Source: Candidatus Poribacteria bacterium (lineage in GTDB: Bacteria > Poribacteria > WGA-4E > WGA-3G). From it: DNA of 64,000 bases. Position 1 is the stretch's first letter; each line of letters opens with the position of its first letter. The DNA lies in assembly GCA_022819945.1 (NCBI GenBank), contig JAJEGI010000005.1, positions 86,679-150,678 on the forward strand, given 5' to 3'. The notes under the pieces were generated by a model, which saw only the letters and a list, made by a program, of their open reading frames with translations, made no database searches and was not told the DNA's origin. Below are positions 9,194 through 17,061 of the stretch, one piece after another. The position numbers and the translations under genes were made by a program.

Positions 9194-10048
9194 TTAAAGG
9201 GAGTGGGACAAGAAATTAGCGAATGCTGCAAATTCGGTGATGTCTAATGTTTCGGCGCGCCGTTGTGGTGCTATACCGAGTTCCTTAAATGCCGTCATCA
9301 ATACTTCATCCGACGCAAACCTGCCTCTGACTAACGCATTTTTTAGCATTTTTCGCCGGGTCCGAAACGCGGTCCGCACTATTTTAAAAAAGAGTTCTTC
9401 ATCTTTAACCGCGACCTTGGGTTTTTCACGCATCGTCAATTTCAGAAGTGCGGAATCCACCTTCGGGGCAGGATAAAAATTTTCTGGCGACAGCGTGGCG
9501 ATGAGTTCCGCTTCGGCGCGATAGGTGATACCGATTGTCAAGGCACCGTAATCCTTCCCGCCCGGGCCTGCAACAATCCTTTCGGCTACCTCTTTCTGCA
9601 TCATTAACACACAACTGTGAATCTGCTTGTGGTGTGCAAGGAGTTTCCACAAGATGGGGGTTGTAATACTGTAAGGCAAATTCGCTATAATTTTAAAAGT
9701 AGTAGGCACGGTCCCCGCGCCGTCCGACAACAGTGAATTAAGTTCCAATTTGAGGACATCAACGTTAAGGAGTTGGACGCGTGAGTGTGTTGAAAATTGG
9801 GACGCTAAGACATTATATAATAACTCGTCTACTTCGATGGCAATGACACGTTTGGCATGTCGCGCTACCACATCGGTGAGACATCCTAATCCGGCACCAA
9901 TTTCTATAACTGTATCGGCATCGGAGAGTTCTCCAGCTTCAAGGATAATTTTGAGGACTTCCGGATTGACAAGGAAATTTTGTCCTAATTGCTTTTTGGG
10001 GCGGGTATGATTTAGAGCAAAAAAGTCACGAATCTGTTGTTGGTTCAT
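9194..10048 (-). CDS. rsmA: 16S rRNA (adenine1518-N6/adenine1519-N6)-dimethyltransferase
   Basis: A 284-residue KsgA/RsmA enzyme that dimethylates two adjacent adenines at the 3' end of 16S rRNA, using SAM, during 30S maturation. Seen are the N-terminal KKQLGQNFL, motif I VIEIGAGLG (47-55) and the catalytic NLPY motif (123-126). It is last in a minus-strand operon, 13 bases after coaBC, with only a weak ribosome site. Confidence 0.95.
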   Translation of the reverse strand: MNQQQIRDFFALNHTRPKKQLGQNFLVNPEVLKIILEAGELSDADTVIEIGAGLGCLTDVVARHAKRVIAIEVDELLYNVLASQFSTHSRVQLLNVDVLKLELNSLLSDGAGTVPTTFKIIANLPYSITTPILWKLLAHHKQIHSCVLMMQKEVAERIVAGPGGKDYGALTIGITYRAEAELIATLSPENFYPAPKVDSALLKLTMREKPKVAVKDEELFFKIVRTAFRTRRKMLKNALVRGRFASDEVLMTAFKELGIAPQRRAETLDITEFAAFANFLSHSL

Positions 10049-10061
10049 CTTCAGATATGGA

Positions 10062-11288
10062 TTATTTGGCAGTAGTGTTTCGTATAGAAATGATTTTTGT
10101 CAGAATAGCATCCGCTACGTCACGCTTTGAGGAACGTGGGAGTTGTTCGCAGGTACCATCCCGGTCCAGCAGGGTTACAATATTCGTATCGGACTGAAAT
10201 CCTGCACCTTCTGCCAAAACATCATTCGCGACAATCAGATCACAGTTCTTGCGTATCAACTTCTTTTTAGCGTTTTCAAGAAGATCGTTCGTTTCGGCAG
10301 CAAAACAGACAAGCGTTTGATGTGTTTTCCGTTCGCCAAGTGTCTGCGCGATGTCTGGGTTCCTTTCAAGTGGCAGCGTCAATGTTTCGGCGGTCTTTTT
10401 AATTTTATGCGGTGTAAATTCGCGTGGACGATAATCTGTGGGCGCGCCCGCCATAATCACGATGTCTGTTTCATTGAACGCCGCCTGAAGCGCATCGTAC
10501 ATATCAAGCGTTGTTTCGACCTGTTGAATCTCAATACCGACGGGTGGCGGAACAGTAGCAGTGCCGCTAACCAACTGCACTTCAGCACCGCGCTGTGCCG
10601 CCGCTTCAGCAATCGCGTATCCCATCTTGCCGCTGGAACGGTTCGTAATGAACCGAACCGGATCAAGGTATTCGCGCGTCGCACCCGCTGTGACAAGGAC
10701 ACGCGTGCCTCGCAAATCTTGTGTTTCCAACCTCGCTGCAGTCGAAACCAAAATGTTACGCATGCTTTCGAGAATCATTTCTACCGTATTCAAACGTCCT
10801 ACGCCTTCATAGCCGCATGCCAAATCGCCACTTGCAGGTTCGACGAAATGGATGCCCTGCTCTTTTAGCGTGTCGATGTTTCGTTTTACGAACGGATTTT
10901 GATACATATGCCCGTTCATTGCAGGCGCGAGGAGTATCGGGCAGTGGACGGAGACAGCGACAGTGGAGAGCGGATCGTCCGCGATACCGTTGGCGAGTTT
11001 GCCAATGATATTCGCTGTTGCCGGGACAATCGCGAGCAGATCGGCACGATCGGCGAGATCAATGTGAGGAGGCTTCCAATCTGTGCCTGTATCAAAGAGG
11101 TTCAGTAGCACAGGATTCCGTGAGATAACTTGGAATTGCAAGGGTTGGACCAGACAGGTGGCGTTTTCTGTCATCACGACATGAACGGAGGCACCACTTT
11201 TAACAAGTTGACTTGCCAAGTCAAGTGATTTGTGGATGGCGATGCCGCCTGTGACACCTAAGATGATCGTCCGATCTCTGAATTCCAT
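10062..11288 (-). CDS. coaBC: Bifunctional phosphopantothenoylcysteine decarboxylase/phosphopantothenate-cysteine ligase
   Basis: A 408-residue fusion enzyme of coenzyme A synthesis. The N-terminal CoaC flavoprotein half has the key residues in family positions: His75 (PPHIDLA), Asn125 in PAMN, and Cys158 in GDLACGYEGVGRL. The C-terminal CoaB half starts near residue 195 with VLVTAGATREYLDPVRFITN and SSGKMG. The glycine motif reads GGIAIHKS, a mild variant. It lies between gmk and rsmA; rpoZ, often found between gmk and coaBC, is missing. Confidence 0.95.
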   Translation of the reverse strand: MEFRDRTIILGVTGGIAIHKSLDLASQLVKSGASVHVVMTENATCLVQPLQFQVISRNPVLLNLFDTGTDWKPPHIDLADRADLLAIVPATANIIGKLANGIADDPLSTVAVSVHCPILLAPAMNGHMYQNPFVKRNIDTLKEQGIHFVEPASGDLACGYEGVGRLNTVEMILESMRNILVSTAARLETQDLRGTRVLVTAGATREYLDPVRFITNRSSGKMGYAIAEAAAQRGAEVQLVSGTATVPPPVGIEIQQVETTLDMYDALQAAFNETDIVIMAGAPTDYRPREFTPHKIKKTAETLTLPLERNPDIAQTLGERKTHQTLVCFAAETNDLLENAKKKLIRKNCDLIVANDVLAEGAGFQSDTNIVTLLDRDGTCEQLPRSSKRDVADAILTKIISIRNTTAK

Positions 11289-11341
11289 ATTTTTTATTAG
11301 CGTTGAGATTTAGCGAGTTGTGAGCGGAGTTTTTCCATAAT

Positions 11342-12013
11342 TTAATCTGACTTATCAACACCGAGCAACGGGTTAATTGTCTCTATCAATTGTGTATCAA
11401 TACGGGCGCGTTCTGCAGCGATGATGGTCTGGATTTGGGCAACCGCATGTTGGACTGCGTCTTCTGGATTGCTGACCCAGAAATCGTAATGTGCAATCTC
11501 AAGAACTTCGGATTTCGCGATCGCAAGCCGTCTTTTCAATTCCGTTTCCGATTCTGTTTTTCTGCGGCGGAGTCGTTCCTCTAAAATAGTGAACGATGCG
11601 GGTATGATGAAGATAAGGAGACTTCTTGCTGGCGATAGGTCTTGGGCTTGGATTTGCAGGGCACCTTTTACCTCAATTTCTAAAATAGCATCTTTTCCTG
11701 CTTCGCGTGCAGTCGTTATTTCAGATTTGAGTGTCCCGTAAAAGTTGCCTCCATATTCTGCCCATTCTAAGAAGTTCCCTTGCTGAATATGGTTTTCAAA
11801 TTCTGCTTTTGATAGAAAATGGTAATCGATCCCATCTACTTCACTCGGACGCGGTTTACGCGTCGTTGCAGAGATAGAGAACCGCAACGTTTCATCTGAT
11901 TTGCAAAGGGCATCAATAACGGTGCTTTTTCCTGAGCCAGAGGGTCCAGAAATCACAATGACAAGGTTCGGTTTATAAAGATGTGTATTCGCCATTGGAA
12001 GCATCGCTCCCAT
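11342..12013 (-). CDS. gmk: Guanylate kinase
   Basis: GMP kinase (GMP + ATP to GDP + ADP), 223 residues at most. The P-loop GPSGSGKST is at 23-31, followed by the GMP-binding region (TTRKPRPSEVDGIDYHFLSK) and EIEVKGA. Three in-frame ATGs (12013, 12004, 11995) are possible; GGGAG placed 11 bases before the third suggests MANTHLYKPN may be the true start. The C-terminal tail is somewhat longer than in many homologues. It follows the ferredoxin gene by 4 bases. Confidence 0.92.
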   Translation of the reverse strand: MGAMLPMANTHLYKPNLVIVISGPSGSGKSTVIDALCKSDETLRFSISATTRKPRPSEVDGIDYHFLSKAEFENHIQQGNFLEWAEYGGNFYGTLKSEITTAREAGKDAILEIEVKGALQIQAQDLSPARSLLIFIIPASFTILEERLRRRKTESETELKRRLAIAKSEVLEIAHYDFWVSNPEDAVQHAVAQIQTIIAAERARIDTQLIETINPLLGVDKSD

Positions 12014-12017
12014 AACG

Positions 12018-12491
12018 CTAATCTGCCGCTTCTGCTTCTGCTGCCTCAGCGAGTTCTACCAGCACAGGCGATTCAATGCGAATCGCGTCTTTGATGCAGA
12101 CCTCTTCACACAACTTGCAACCGACACATTCTTTGGGCTTAACAAGTTCGCAGATACCAAAGAAACTTTCGGCATGTTCGCCGGTGTCCGGATCCTTGAG
12201 TTCAAGGCAGTCCCAAGGACAAATATGGACACAAAAATCGCATCCGGAGCAGAGTTCTTCGTAAATAACGGCAATCGGACGATGTGTTGGACGGCGGATA
12301 AACTTACACACCTCACCAAACTGGTCTCGAATTGCCTCAACCGGACAGACCATCCCGCATGCACTGCAGTCGATACAGATGTTTGGATCAATAATGTGCA
12401 GCATGTTCCTATCGCCCGTGATCGCATCAACGGGACAGTTCGTTAAACACGCCATACATCCAATACATTCGTCAGTGATATAATATGCCAT
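12018..12491 (-). CDS. Ferredoxin with four 4Fe-4S cluster motifs
   Basis: A 157-residue polyferredoxin. Four CxxCxxCxxxC motifs are visible: C9/12/15/19, C39/42/45/49, C81/84/87/91 and C122/125/128/132, so it could hold four 4Fe-4S clusters. It looks like two bacterial 2[4Fe-4S] ferredoxins joined, with an Ala/Glu-rich tail (AEAAEAEAAD). It likely acts as a soluble electron carrier or wire; its partner is not encoded nearby. It is the first gene of the operon that continues into gmk, coaBC and rsmA. Confidence 0.85.
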   Translation of the reverse strand: MAYYITDECIGCMACLTNCPVDAITGDRNMLHIIDPNICIDCSACGMVCPVEAIRDQFGEVCKFIRRPTHRPIAVIYEELCSGCDFCVHICPWDCLELKDPDTGEHAESFFGICELVKPKECVGCKLCEEVCIKDAIRIESPVLVELAEAAEAEAAD

Positions 12492-12552
12492 GGGTTCTTT
12501 TCCTGTTTTTTAATCCGACGGAATCTTTTTATTTGTTATCTTCAACACCTAT

Positions 12553-12581
12553 ATTTTACCATAGTCATCATATATTGTCAA
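12553..12581 (-). promoter_or_regulatory. Sigma70-type promoter for the ferredoxin-gmk-coaBC-rsmA operon
   Basis: On the minus strand TTGACA (12576-12581) and TAAAAT (12553-12558) are separated by exactly 17 bases, about 60 bases upstream of the ferredoxin ATG. Confidence 0.65.
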
Positions 12582-12593
12582 ATCAATTTTATT

Positions 12594-12682
12594 AGGACTT
12601 ACGCAGCCCCCTTGCTGGCGGGGTTTAAAACCCCGCCAGCAGTGCGTAATACATAGTTATCATGGAAAAATGCGTAAGTCCT
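12594..12682 (-). repeat. MITE-like palindromic repeat, family A copy 3
   Basis: An 89-bp element with near-perfect inverted ends AGGACTTACGCA and TGCGTAAGTCCT and an inner palindrome GCTGGCGGGG / CCCCGCCAGC. It is the reverse orientation of the copies at 1.8, 15.9 and 19.6 kb. It sits just upstream of the promoter for the minus-strand operon. Confidence 0.85.
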
Positions 12683-12700
12683 ATTCGTGTAATCCGCGAT

Positions 12701-12770
12701 TTGCGGCGTACTTGAAGAAACACTTTCTTCGCATTGGATTTTAGCGTTTGCAAAAACCCCAAATGCGATC
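12701..12770 (-). repeat. Dispersed repeat family C, copy 1
   Basis: This 70-bp sequence recurs in inverted orientation at 58562-58630 with about two mismatches (core GGGGTTTTTGCAAACGCTAA). It lies in a 443-base intergenic region that also holds a family A repeat and two divergent promoters. No coding potential was seen. Confidence 0.75.
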
Positions 12771-12838
12771 TGCATTCAGACAACGCTTCCTCTGACAGCC
12801 GATTGCTGACTGCTGGCAGCCACTAAAAAACTATCCCG

Positions 12839-12868
12839 TTGACTTTTTCAAAGGTTGTCGGCTATAAT
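12839..12868 (+). promoter_or_regulatory. Sigma70-type promoter for the SDR gene
   Basis: TTGACT (12839-12844) and TATAAT (12863-12868) with an 18-base spacer, 66 bases upstream of the SDR start codon. Confidence 0.65.
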
Positions 12869-12934
12869 AGCAACAAAGAAATATTACGGTATTACCTTCA
12901 AACCCAAACTATTCATAAAAGGACATAGAATCTA

Positions 12935-13705
12935 ATGGATTTAGGACTAAAGGATAAAGTCGTCGTTGTGACAGGTGCAAGCCGCGGTATCGGACGCGCC
13001 ATCGCACACGGATTCGCTGAAGAAGGCGCACGGCTGAGTATCTGTGGCAGGACGCAAGATACACTCCAAAGCGTGACAGATGAACTCACCACCAAAGGCG
13101 CAGAAGTCTTCGCCAAACTTACCGATGTTACAGATACAGAACAGGTCGAAGCGTTTATGGCGGAAACGGTGGAAACCTACGGCAGCGTCGATGTCGTTGT
13201 GAACAATGTCGGTGGCAGTCGATGGACCCCGCTGGAGGAGATTTCGGATACCGAGTGGCACGAAATCCTCGATCTGAACTTAGTTTCTGCGGCGCGCGTT
13301 AATCGGCTCGCGATCCCTGAAATGAAAAAGCAGGGCGGCGGTGTGATCCTGATGATAACCTCTATCTACGGCAGAGAAGGCGGTGGACACATTACTTATA
13401 ACGCAGCCAAAGCCGCCGAGATCAGCATGACAAAATCCTTGGCGAAGGAACTTGCCCCCGATAATATCCGTGTAAATAGCGTCGCACCCGGTTCAATCCT
13501 CTTTCCCGGTGGCGGTTGGGCGCGTCGTATCGCGGCGGATCCAGAAGCAATGGAAGCCTTTGTCCAGAGCGATATGCCGCTCGGCAGATTCGGAAAACCG
13601 GAAGAAATCGCGAACGTCGTCGTCTTCCTTGCATCGGAACGCGCAAGCCTTGTAACAGGTGCCTGTGTGAATGTTGATGGGTGCCAGTCCCACTCAAATA
13701 TTTGA
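12935..13705 (+). CDS. SDR family NAD(P)-dependent oxidoreductase
   Basis: A 256-residue classical short-chain dehydrogenase. The cofactor motif VTGASRGIG is at 12-20, NNVGG (NNAG-type) at 90-94, and the catalytic Ser143 region, Tyr155 and Lys159 (YNAAK) are present. The C-terminal GACVNVDGCQS resembles the usual TG..l.VDGG ending. Substrate unknown; the fold resembles 3-oxoacyl-ACP reductases and sugar dehydrogenases. AAAGGA precedes the ATG and the gene appears to be a single transcription unit. Confidence 0.9.
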   Translation: MDLGLKDKVVVVTGASRGIGRAIAHGFAEEGARLSICGRTQDTLQSVTDELTTKGAEVFAKLTDVTDTEQVEAFMAETVETYGSVDVVVNNVGGSRWTPLEEISDTEWHEILDLNLVSAARVNRLAIPEMKKQGGGVILMITSIYGREGGGHITYNAAKAAEISMTKSLAKELAPDNIRVNSVAPGSILFPGGGWARRIAADPEAMEAFVQSDMPLGRFGKPEEIANVVVFLASERASLVTGACVNVDGCQSHSNI

Positions 13706-13807
13706 GACGTTCACAGGGCTATTGAGTCAAAGCATATCAACAGTGGATAGCGGAGGTTAGTTCTCTATCCACAAATCCACAAATTGTACTATACAAAAAT
13801 TTTTCTC

Positions 13808-13837
13808 TTGTTTATAAGGGACTAAACATGGTAAAAT
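13808..13837 (+). promoter_or_regulatory. Candidate promoter for the DUF1501 gene
   Basis: TTGTTT (13808-13813) and TAAAAT (13832-13837) with an 18-base spacer, 31 bases before the ATG at 13868. The -35 match is moderate. Confidence 0.4.
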
Positions 13838-13867
13838 AATAAAAAGAAATAATTGAGGAGCGTAGAG

Positions 13868-15175
13868 ATGAAGACAAAATTGTGGGTTCCTGAATACGAT
13901 ACACCAGAATTGTGGCACAAAGAAATCTCGCGACGCTGTTTCGTTAAGACGGGTGTCAGCAGCTTTCTCGGGCTTATCGCGATGCAGCACTTCGGTTCCA
14001 GTAGTTTCGCGCAACTTGAGGATGTTGTGCCGCGCGCGAAACACTGTATTGTCCTTTTTATGAGTGGCGGCGCCAGTCAATTAGATACGTTTGATCCGAA
14101 ACCCGGCACCCAAAATGGCGGTCCCTTCGCAGCGATCCCAACGAGTGCTAAGGGAATACAGGTATCCGAGCATCTCCCGAATGTGGCAGAGCAGGCACAC
14201 CATCTCTCTATTATCCGTTCGATGGTTTCGCGGGAAGGGAATCATGAACGCGCCCGCTACCTACTCCATACTGGATACGCCCCCGGCGGCGCAGTCAGGC
14301 ATCCGACACTCGGTTCAATCACATCTTACTATCTTGAAGATGAACTTTTAGACTTACCGAGTTGCGTCAACATCAATTCGCCGACGTACTCCGGCGGTTT
14401 TCTCGGAGCAACACACGATCCGTTTGTGGTCAAAAATCCGATGAAACCTGTGGAAGACATCTCTTATCCTGCCCAGATGGATACGCACCGTTTCCGCGAA
14501 CGGCTCAAGATGCTCAGAGCGATTGAAAAAGATTTTATCGCGAAACGAACTGGGCGCAGCACGGAAGCACACGAAGCGATTTACAAGAAAGCGGATGAAC
14601 TCATCAACTCCCCCAAAATAGATGCTTTTCAACTCGACGAAGAACCACTCGCCGTCCGAGAGGCTTATGGTATGAATAAATTCGGTCAGGGGTGTCTTAT
14701 GGCGCGTCGGCTCGTGGAAGCCGGGGTCAAATTTGTGGAAGTTTCATTGGACGGATGGGATACACACCAAAATAACTTTGACCGAACAAAAGAACTTCTT
14801 GATATGGTAGATCCAGCATACGCGATGCTGCTGAAAGACTTGTCCGAGCGCGATCTCCTTGACGAGACGATTGTGCTATGGCTCGGTGAATTTGGGCGTA
14901 CGCCGAAAATCAACGAAAATGATGGACGCGATCATCATACCAACGGTTGGTCGGCTGTCGTCGCAGGAGGCGGTGTCCGCGGCGGACAGGCAGTCGGTAG
15001 CACCAATGAAGATGGGAGTCAGGTCGTCAGTGGGGCTGTCGGGGTGCCAGACCTTTTCGCATCGCTCTGCTTCGCACTCGGAATTAACAAGGATGAAGAG
15101 AACTACTCCCGCTCCGGTCGACCCATTCAAGTCGTCAATGATGGATCGGTGGTAGAGGAATTGTTCAAGGCTTAA
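13868..15175 (+). CDS. DUF1501 domain-containing protein, Tat-exported
   Basis: A 435-residue protein of the DUF1501 family (alkaline-phosphatase-like superfamily, common in Planctomycetes and relatives; function unproven). The N-terminus SRRCFVKTGVSSFLGLIAMQ has a twin-arginine motif, suggesting export in folded form. Typical blocks are FMSGGASQLDTFDPKPG, GNHERARYLLHTGYAPGG, DGWDTHQNNF and LWLGEFGRTPKIN, whose His and Asp residues probably bind metal. GAGGAG at 13856-13861 fixes the start at 13868. In related genomes such proteins are often beside DUF1549/DUF1553 cytochromes, which are not seen here. Confidence 0.88.
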   Translation: MKTKLWVPEYDTPELWHKEISRRCFVKTGVSSFLGLIAMQHFGSSSFAQLEDVVPRAKHCIVLFMSGGASQLDTFDPKPGTQNGGPFAAIPTSAKGIQVSEHLPNVAEQAHHLSIIRSMVSREGNHERARYLLHTGYAPGGAVRHPTLGSITSYYLEDELLDLPSCVNINSPTYSGGFLGATHDPFVVKNPMKPVEDISYPAQMDTHRFRERLKMLRAIEKDFIAKRTGRSTEAHEAIYKKADELINSPKIDAFQLDEEPLAVREAYGMNKFGQGCLMARRLVEAGVKFVEVSLDGWDTHQNNFDRTKELLDMVDPAYAMLLKDLSERDLLDETIVLWLGEFGRTPKINENDGRDHHTNGWSAVVAGGGVRGGQAVGSTNEDGSQVVSGAVGVPDLFASLCFALGINKDEENYSRSGRPIQVVNDGSVVEELFKA

Positions 15176-15213
15176 TAGTTGTCAGGGGAATAGTTGTCAG
15201 TTATCAGAGGAAT

Positions 15214-15269
15214 AGTAACCAGTTAAGAGGGAACTGGAATAGAACAGTAACACTCTTTAACTGGTTACT
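15214..15269 (+). repeat. Intergenic hairpin, GATAAC family
   Basis: AGTAACCAGTTAAGAG (15214-15229) pairs with CTCTTTAACTGGTTACT (15253-15269) with one bulged base, and GTAACTGATAACTGG follows. Similar GATAAC-rich arms occur before genes near 34.3, 42.3, 45.2 and 51.1 kb. It fills the 123-base gap upstream of rsmD, which has no clear ribosome site. Confidence 0.6.
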
Positions 15270-15298
15270 CGTAACTGATAACTGGTTACTATAAAAAA

Positions 15299-15886
15299 AT
15301 GAGAGTGATCGCAGGCGCATTCAAAGGCAGACGATTGATCGCACCGAAAGGCAATCGCGACGTACGCCCTACCGCGGATCGGGTTAAAGAATCAGTTTTT
15401 AGTATCGTCCGGGAACAGATAGTTAACGCAAATTTTCTCGATCTTTGTGCCGGGACGGGAAATATCGGCATTGAGGCATTGAGTCGTGGGGCAAAGCATG
15501 TTACCTTTTTGGAACGAGACCCGCGGTGCATCCAAATTATAAAACAAAACCTTCGGACGTGTGGACTTGTCGCTGGACCGCAAGCGAGGCACTCTCTGCT
15601 CCGTCGTGATGCTGTAAAAGGCATCTCATATCTCCAGAAACAGGATGCCGACTTTGAGATTATCTATTTCGATCCGCCTTATGGCACAAATTCAGAGAGT
15701 ATCCCTGAACTGTACACTATCTGTTTAGCACTGCTTGCTGAGAACTCGCTACTTCGCACTCACAGCACACTGCTCGTTGAGCATGCAAAACGGTTTATTG
15801 TGCCTGATAAAGTTGGAAATTTAACACGGAGCCGACAGGTGGACTACGGGGATACGGTCGTATCGTTTTATCAAAAGAATTTGTAG
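15299..15886 (+). CDS. rsmD: 16S rRNA (guanine966-N2)-methyltransferase
   Basis: A 195-residue RsmD-family enzyme that methylates G966 of 16S rRNA in assembled 30S subunits. Diagnostic features are the N-terminal MRVIAGAFKGRRL and RPTADRVKESVFS, SAM motif I DLCAGTGNIGIEALSRGA (48-65) and the catalytic DPPY (125-128). It has no linked coaD, a frequent partner elsewhere. Confidence 0.93.
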   Translation: MRVIAGAFKGRRLIAPKGNRDVRPTADRVKESVFSIVREQIVNANFLDLCAGTGNIGIEALSRGAKHVTFLERDPRCIQIIKQNLRTCGLVAGPQARHSLLRRDAVKGISYLQKQDADFEIIYFDPPYGTNSESIPELYTICLALLAENSLLRTHSTLLVEHAKRFIVPDKVGNLTRSRQVDYGDTVVSFYQKNL

Positions 15887-15902
15887 ATATTTAAGTAGTA
15901 TC

Positions 15903-16108
15903 AGGACTTACGCATTTTTCTATGATAATCTACATATTATGCCCTGCAGGCGGGGTTTGATGAAGATTAATTTATTAATTCGGTAATTCCGTATTCTGCA
16001 CAAAGCAGGTGTCCTCCCCCGCAGGCGGGGATTGCATCCCCGCCACATTACCGATTTATTTTTTTAAACTTCATAAACCCCGCCTGCAAGGGAGACTGCG
16101 TAAGTCCT
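15903..16108 (+). repeat. MITE-like palindromic repeat, family A copy 4 (with nested insertion)
   Basis: Outer ends AGGACTTACGCA and TGCGTAAGTCCT enclose the GCAGGCGGGGTTT / AAACCCCGCCTGC arms. These are split by a second inverted-repeat element at 15960-16074, so this copy is 206 bp instead of 90-110 bp. Confidence 0.8.
15960..16074 (+). repeat. Nested inverted-repeat element inside family A copy 4
   Basis: A 115-bp unit beginning ATGAAGATTAATTTATTAAT and ending with its approximate reverse complement (ATTACCGAT...AAACTTCAT). In the middle is CCGCAGGCGGGGATTGCATC followed by CCCGCC. It interrupts the hairpin of the host repeat exactly at the loop. Confidence 0.65.
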
Positions 16109-16163
16109 AAGTATATTATGTGAGTATTTCTGTCCTTTAAGTAACTGGGGTATAGGGATAAAA

Positions 16164-16898
16164 ATGAAGATTTTGAATCTCCAATCTGGAACGCCTTTTC
16201 AAATGGGCAAAGGCAAAAATTGGCGGGTTGTACATCCCGATATGGGTTCGACACAATTGACACTGAACCATGGAATCCACGCGCCTGACCAAGAATTTAC
16301 GCAGCACTATCACGACGCATCGGAAGATGCCATTGTCGTTTTAGAAGGGGGCGGTGCGATCCGGCAGGGAAGTGTCTATACACCGATCGCTGCGGGTGAT
16401 GTCATTTTTGTACCCGCAGGCGAAGTCCATGGAACCGTCAATACCACACCCAACATGGCGCGTTTGATTAGTTTTCAGGCACCACCAGATATGGCACTCT
16501 ATCGGGGTGAAAGGGATACCCCTAATGAAGCCCCAACGCCACAACACGGGCATCGGAGCAACGTTCAGGTCCTTAATATGGCACGATGTGGACCTGTGTT
16601 CGGAAAAGATGCCGATTGGCGAAGCGTCGTCTCACCCCAAAAGGGCTCCGTACATCTCTCCTTAGATTACATCTGTCTTAGCGAGGGACAGCAATTTACG
16701 CACAAACCGATAGACAGCGAATCGATTTACGTCCTAAAGGATGGATGCGCTGAAGTGACTGATGACAGTGGAAAGACGCACACACTCGCACAACATGATG
16801 TCCTGTACCTCTCCCCAAGAGATACCTTTTCACTTTCTCATGCAGGGAATGAACCGACAGCAATTATATCTTGTTGGGCAGTTGCCGCTTCGATATAA
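16164..16898 (+). CDS. Bicupin domain protein
   Basis: A 244-residue protein with two cupin barrels. The first (about 30-115) keeps a metal site: H48, H50, E54 and H89 in QHYHDASED and PAGEVHG. The second (about 145-240) has the fold pattern (QQFTHKPIDSESIYVLKDG, LYLSPRDTFSL) but lacks most metal ligands. Such proteins include dioxygenases, isomerases and sugar-binding regulators; no specific activity can be named. GGGGTATAGGG precedes the ATG. Confidence 0.8.
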   Translation: MKILNLQSGTPFQMGKGKNWRVVHPDMGSTQLTLNHGIHAPDQEFTQHYHDASEDAIVVLEGGGAIRQGSVYTPIAAGDVIFVPAGEVHGTVNTTPNMARLISFQAPPDMALYRGERDTPNEAPTPQHGHRSNVQVLNMARCGPVFGKDADWRSVVSPQKGSVHLSLDYICLSEGQQFTHKPIDSESIYVLKDGCAEVTDDSGKTHTLAQHDVLYLSPRDTFSLSHAGNEPTAIISCWAVAASI

Positions 16899-17061
16899 TC
16901 ACGGTGTAGGACAGCGTTTAAGGACTCCTGGATCATAGGTGTGACCGCCCCTTAAATAGAGTTTGGTGCGCTCGAGCTATTAAGACATGCAACGGTGAGC
17001 ATCTATATTTTACAAAGAACTTGCCTTACACATTGGTGCCAAGATTAAAAGGAATTGATGG

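Noticed and set aside
10143..10868. 241-codon plus-strand ORF opposite coaBC
   Set aside because: It is antisense to a certain gene with intact catalytic residues and its translation is Cys/Arg-rich without family features.
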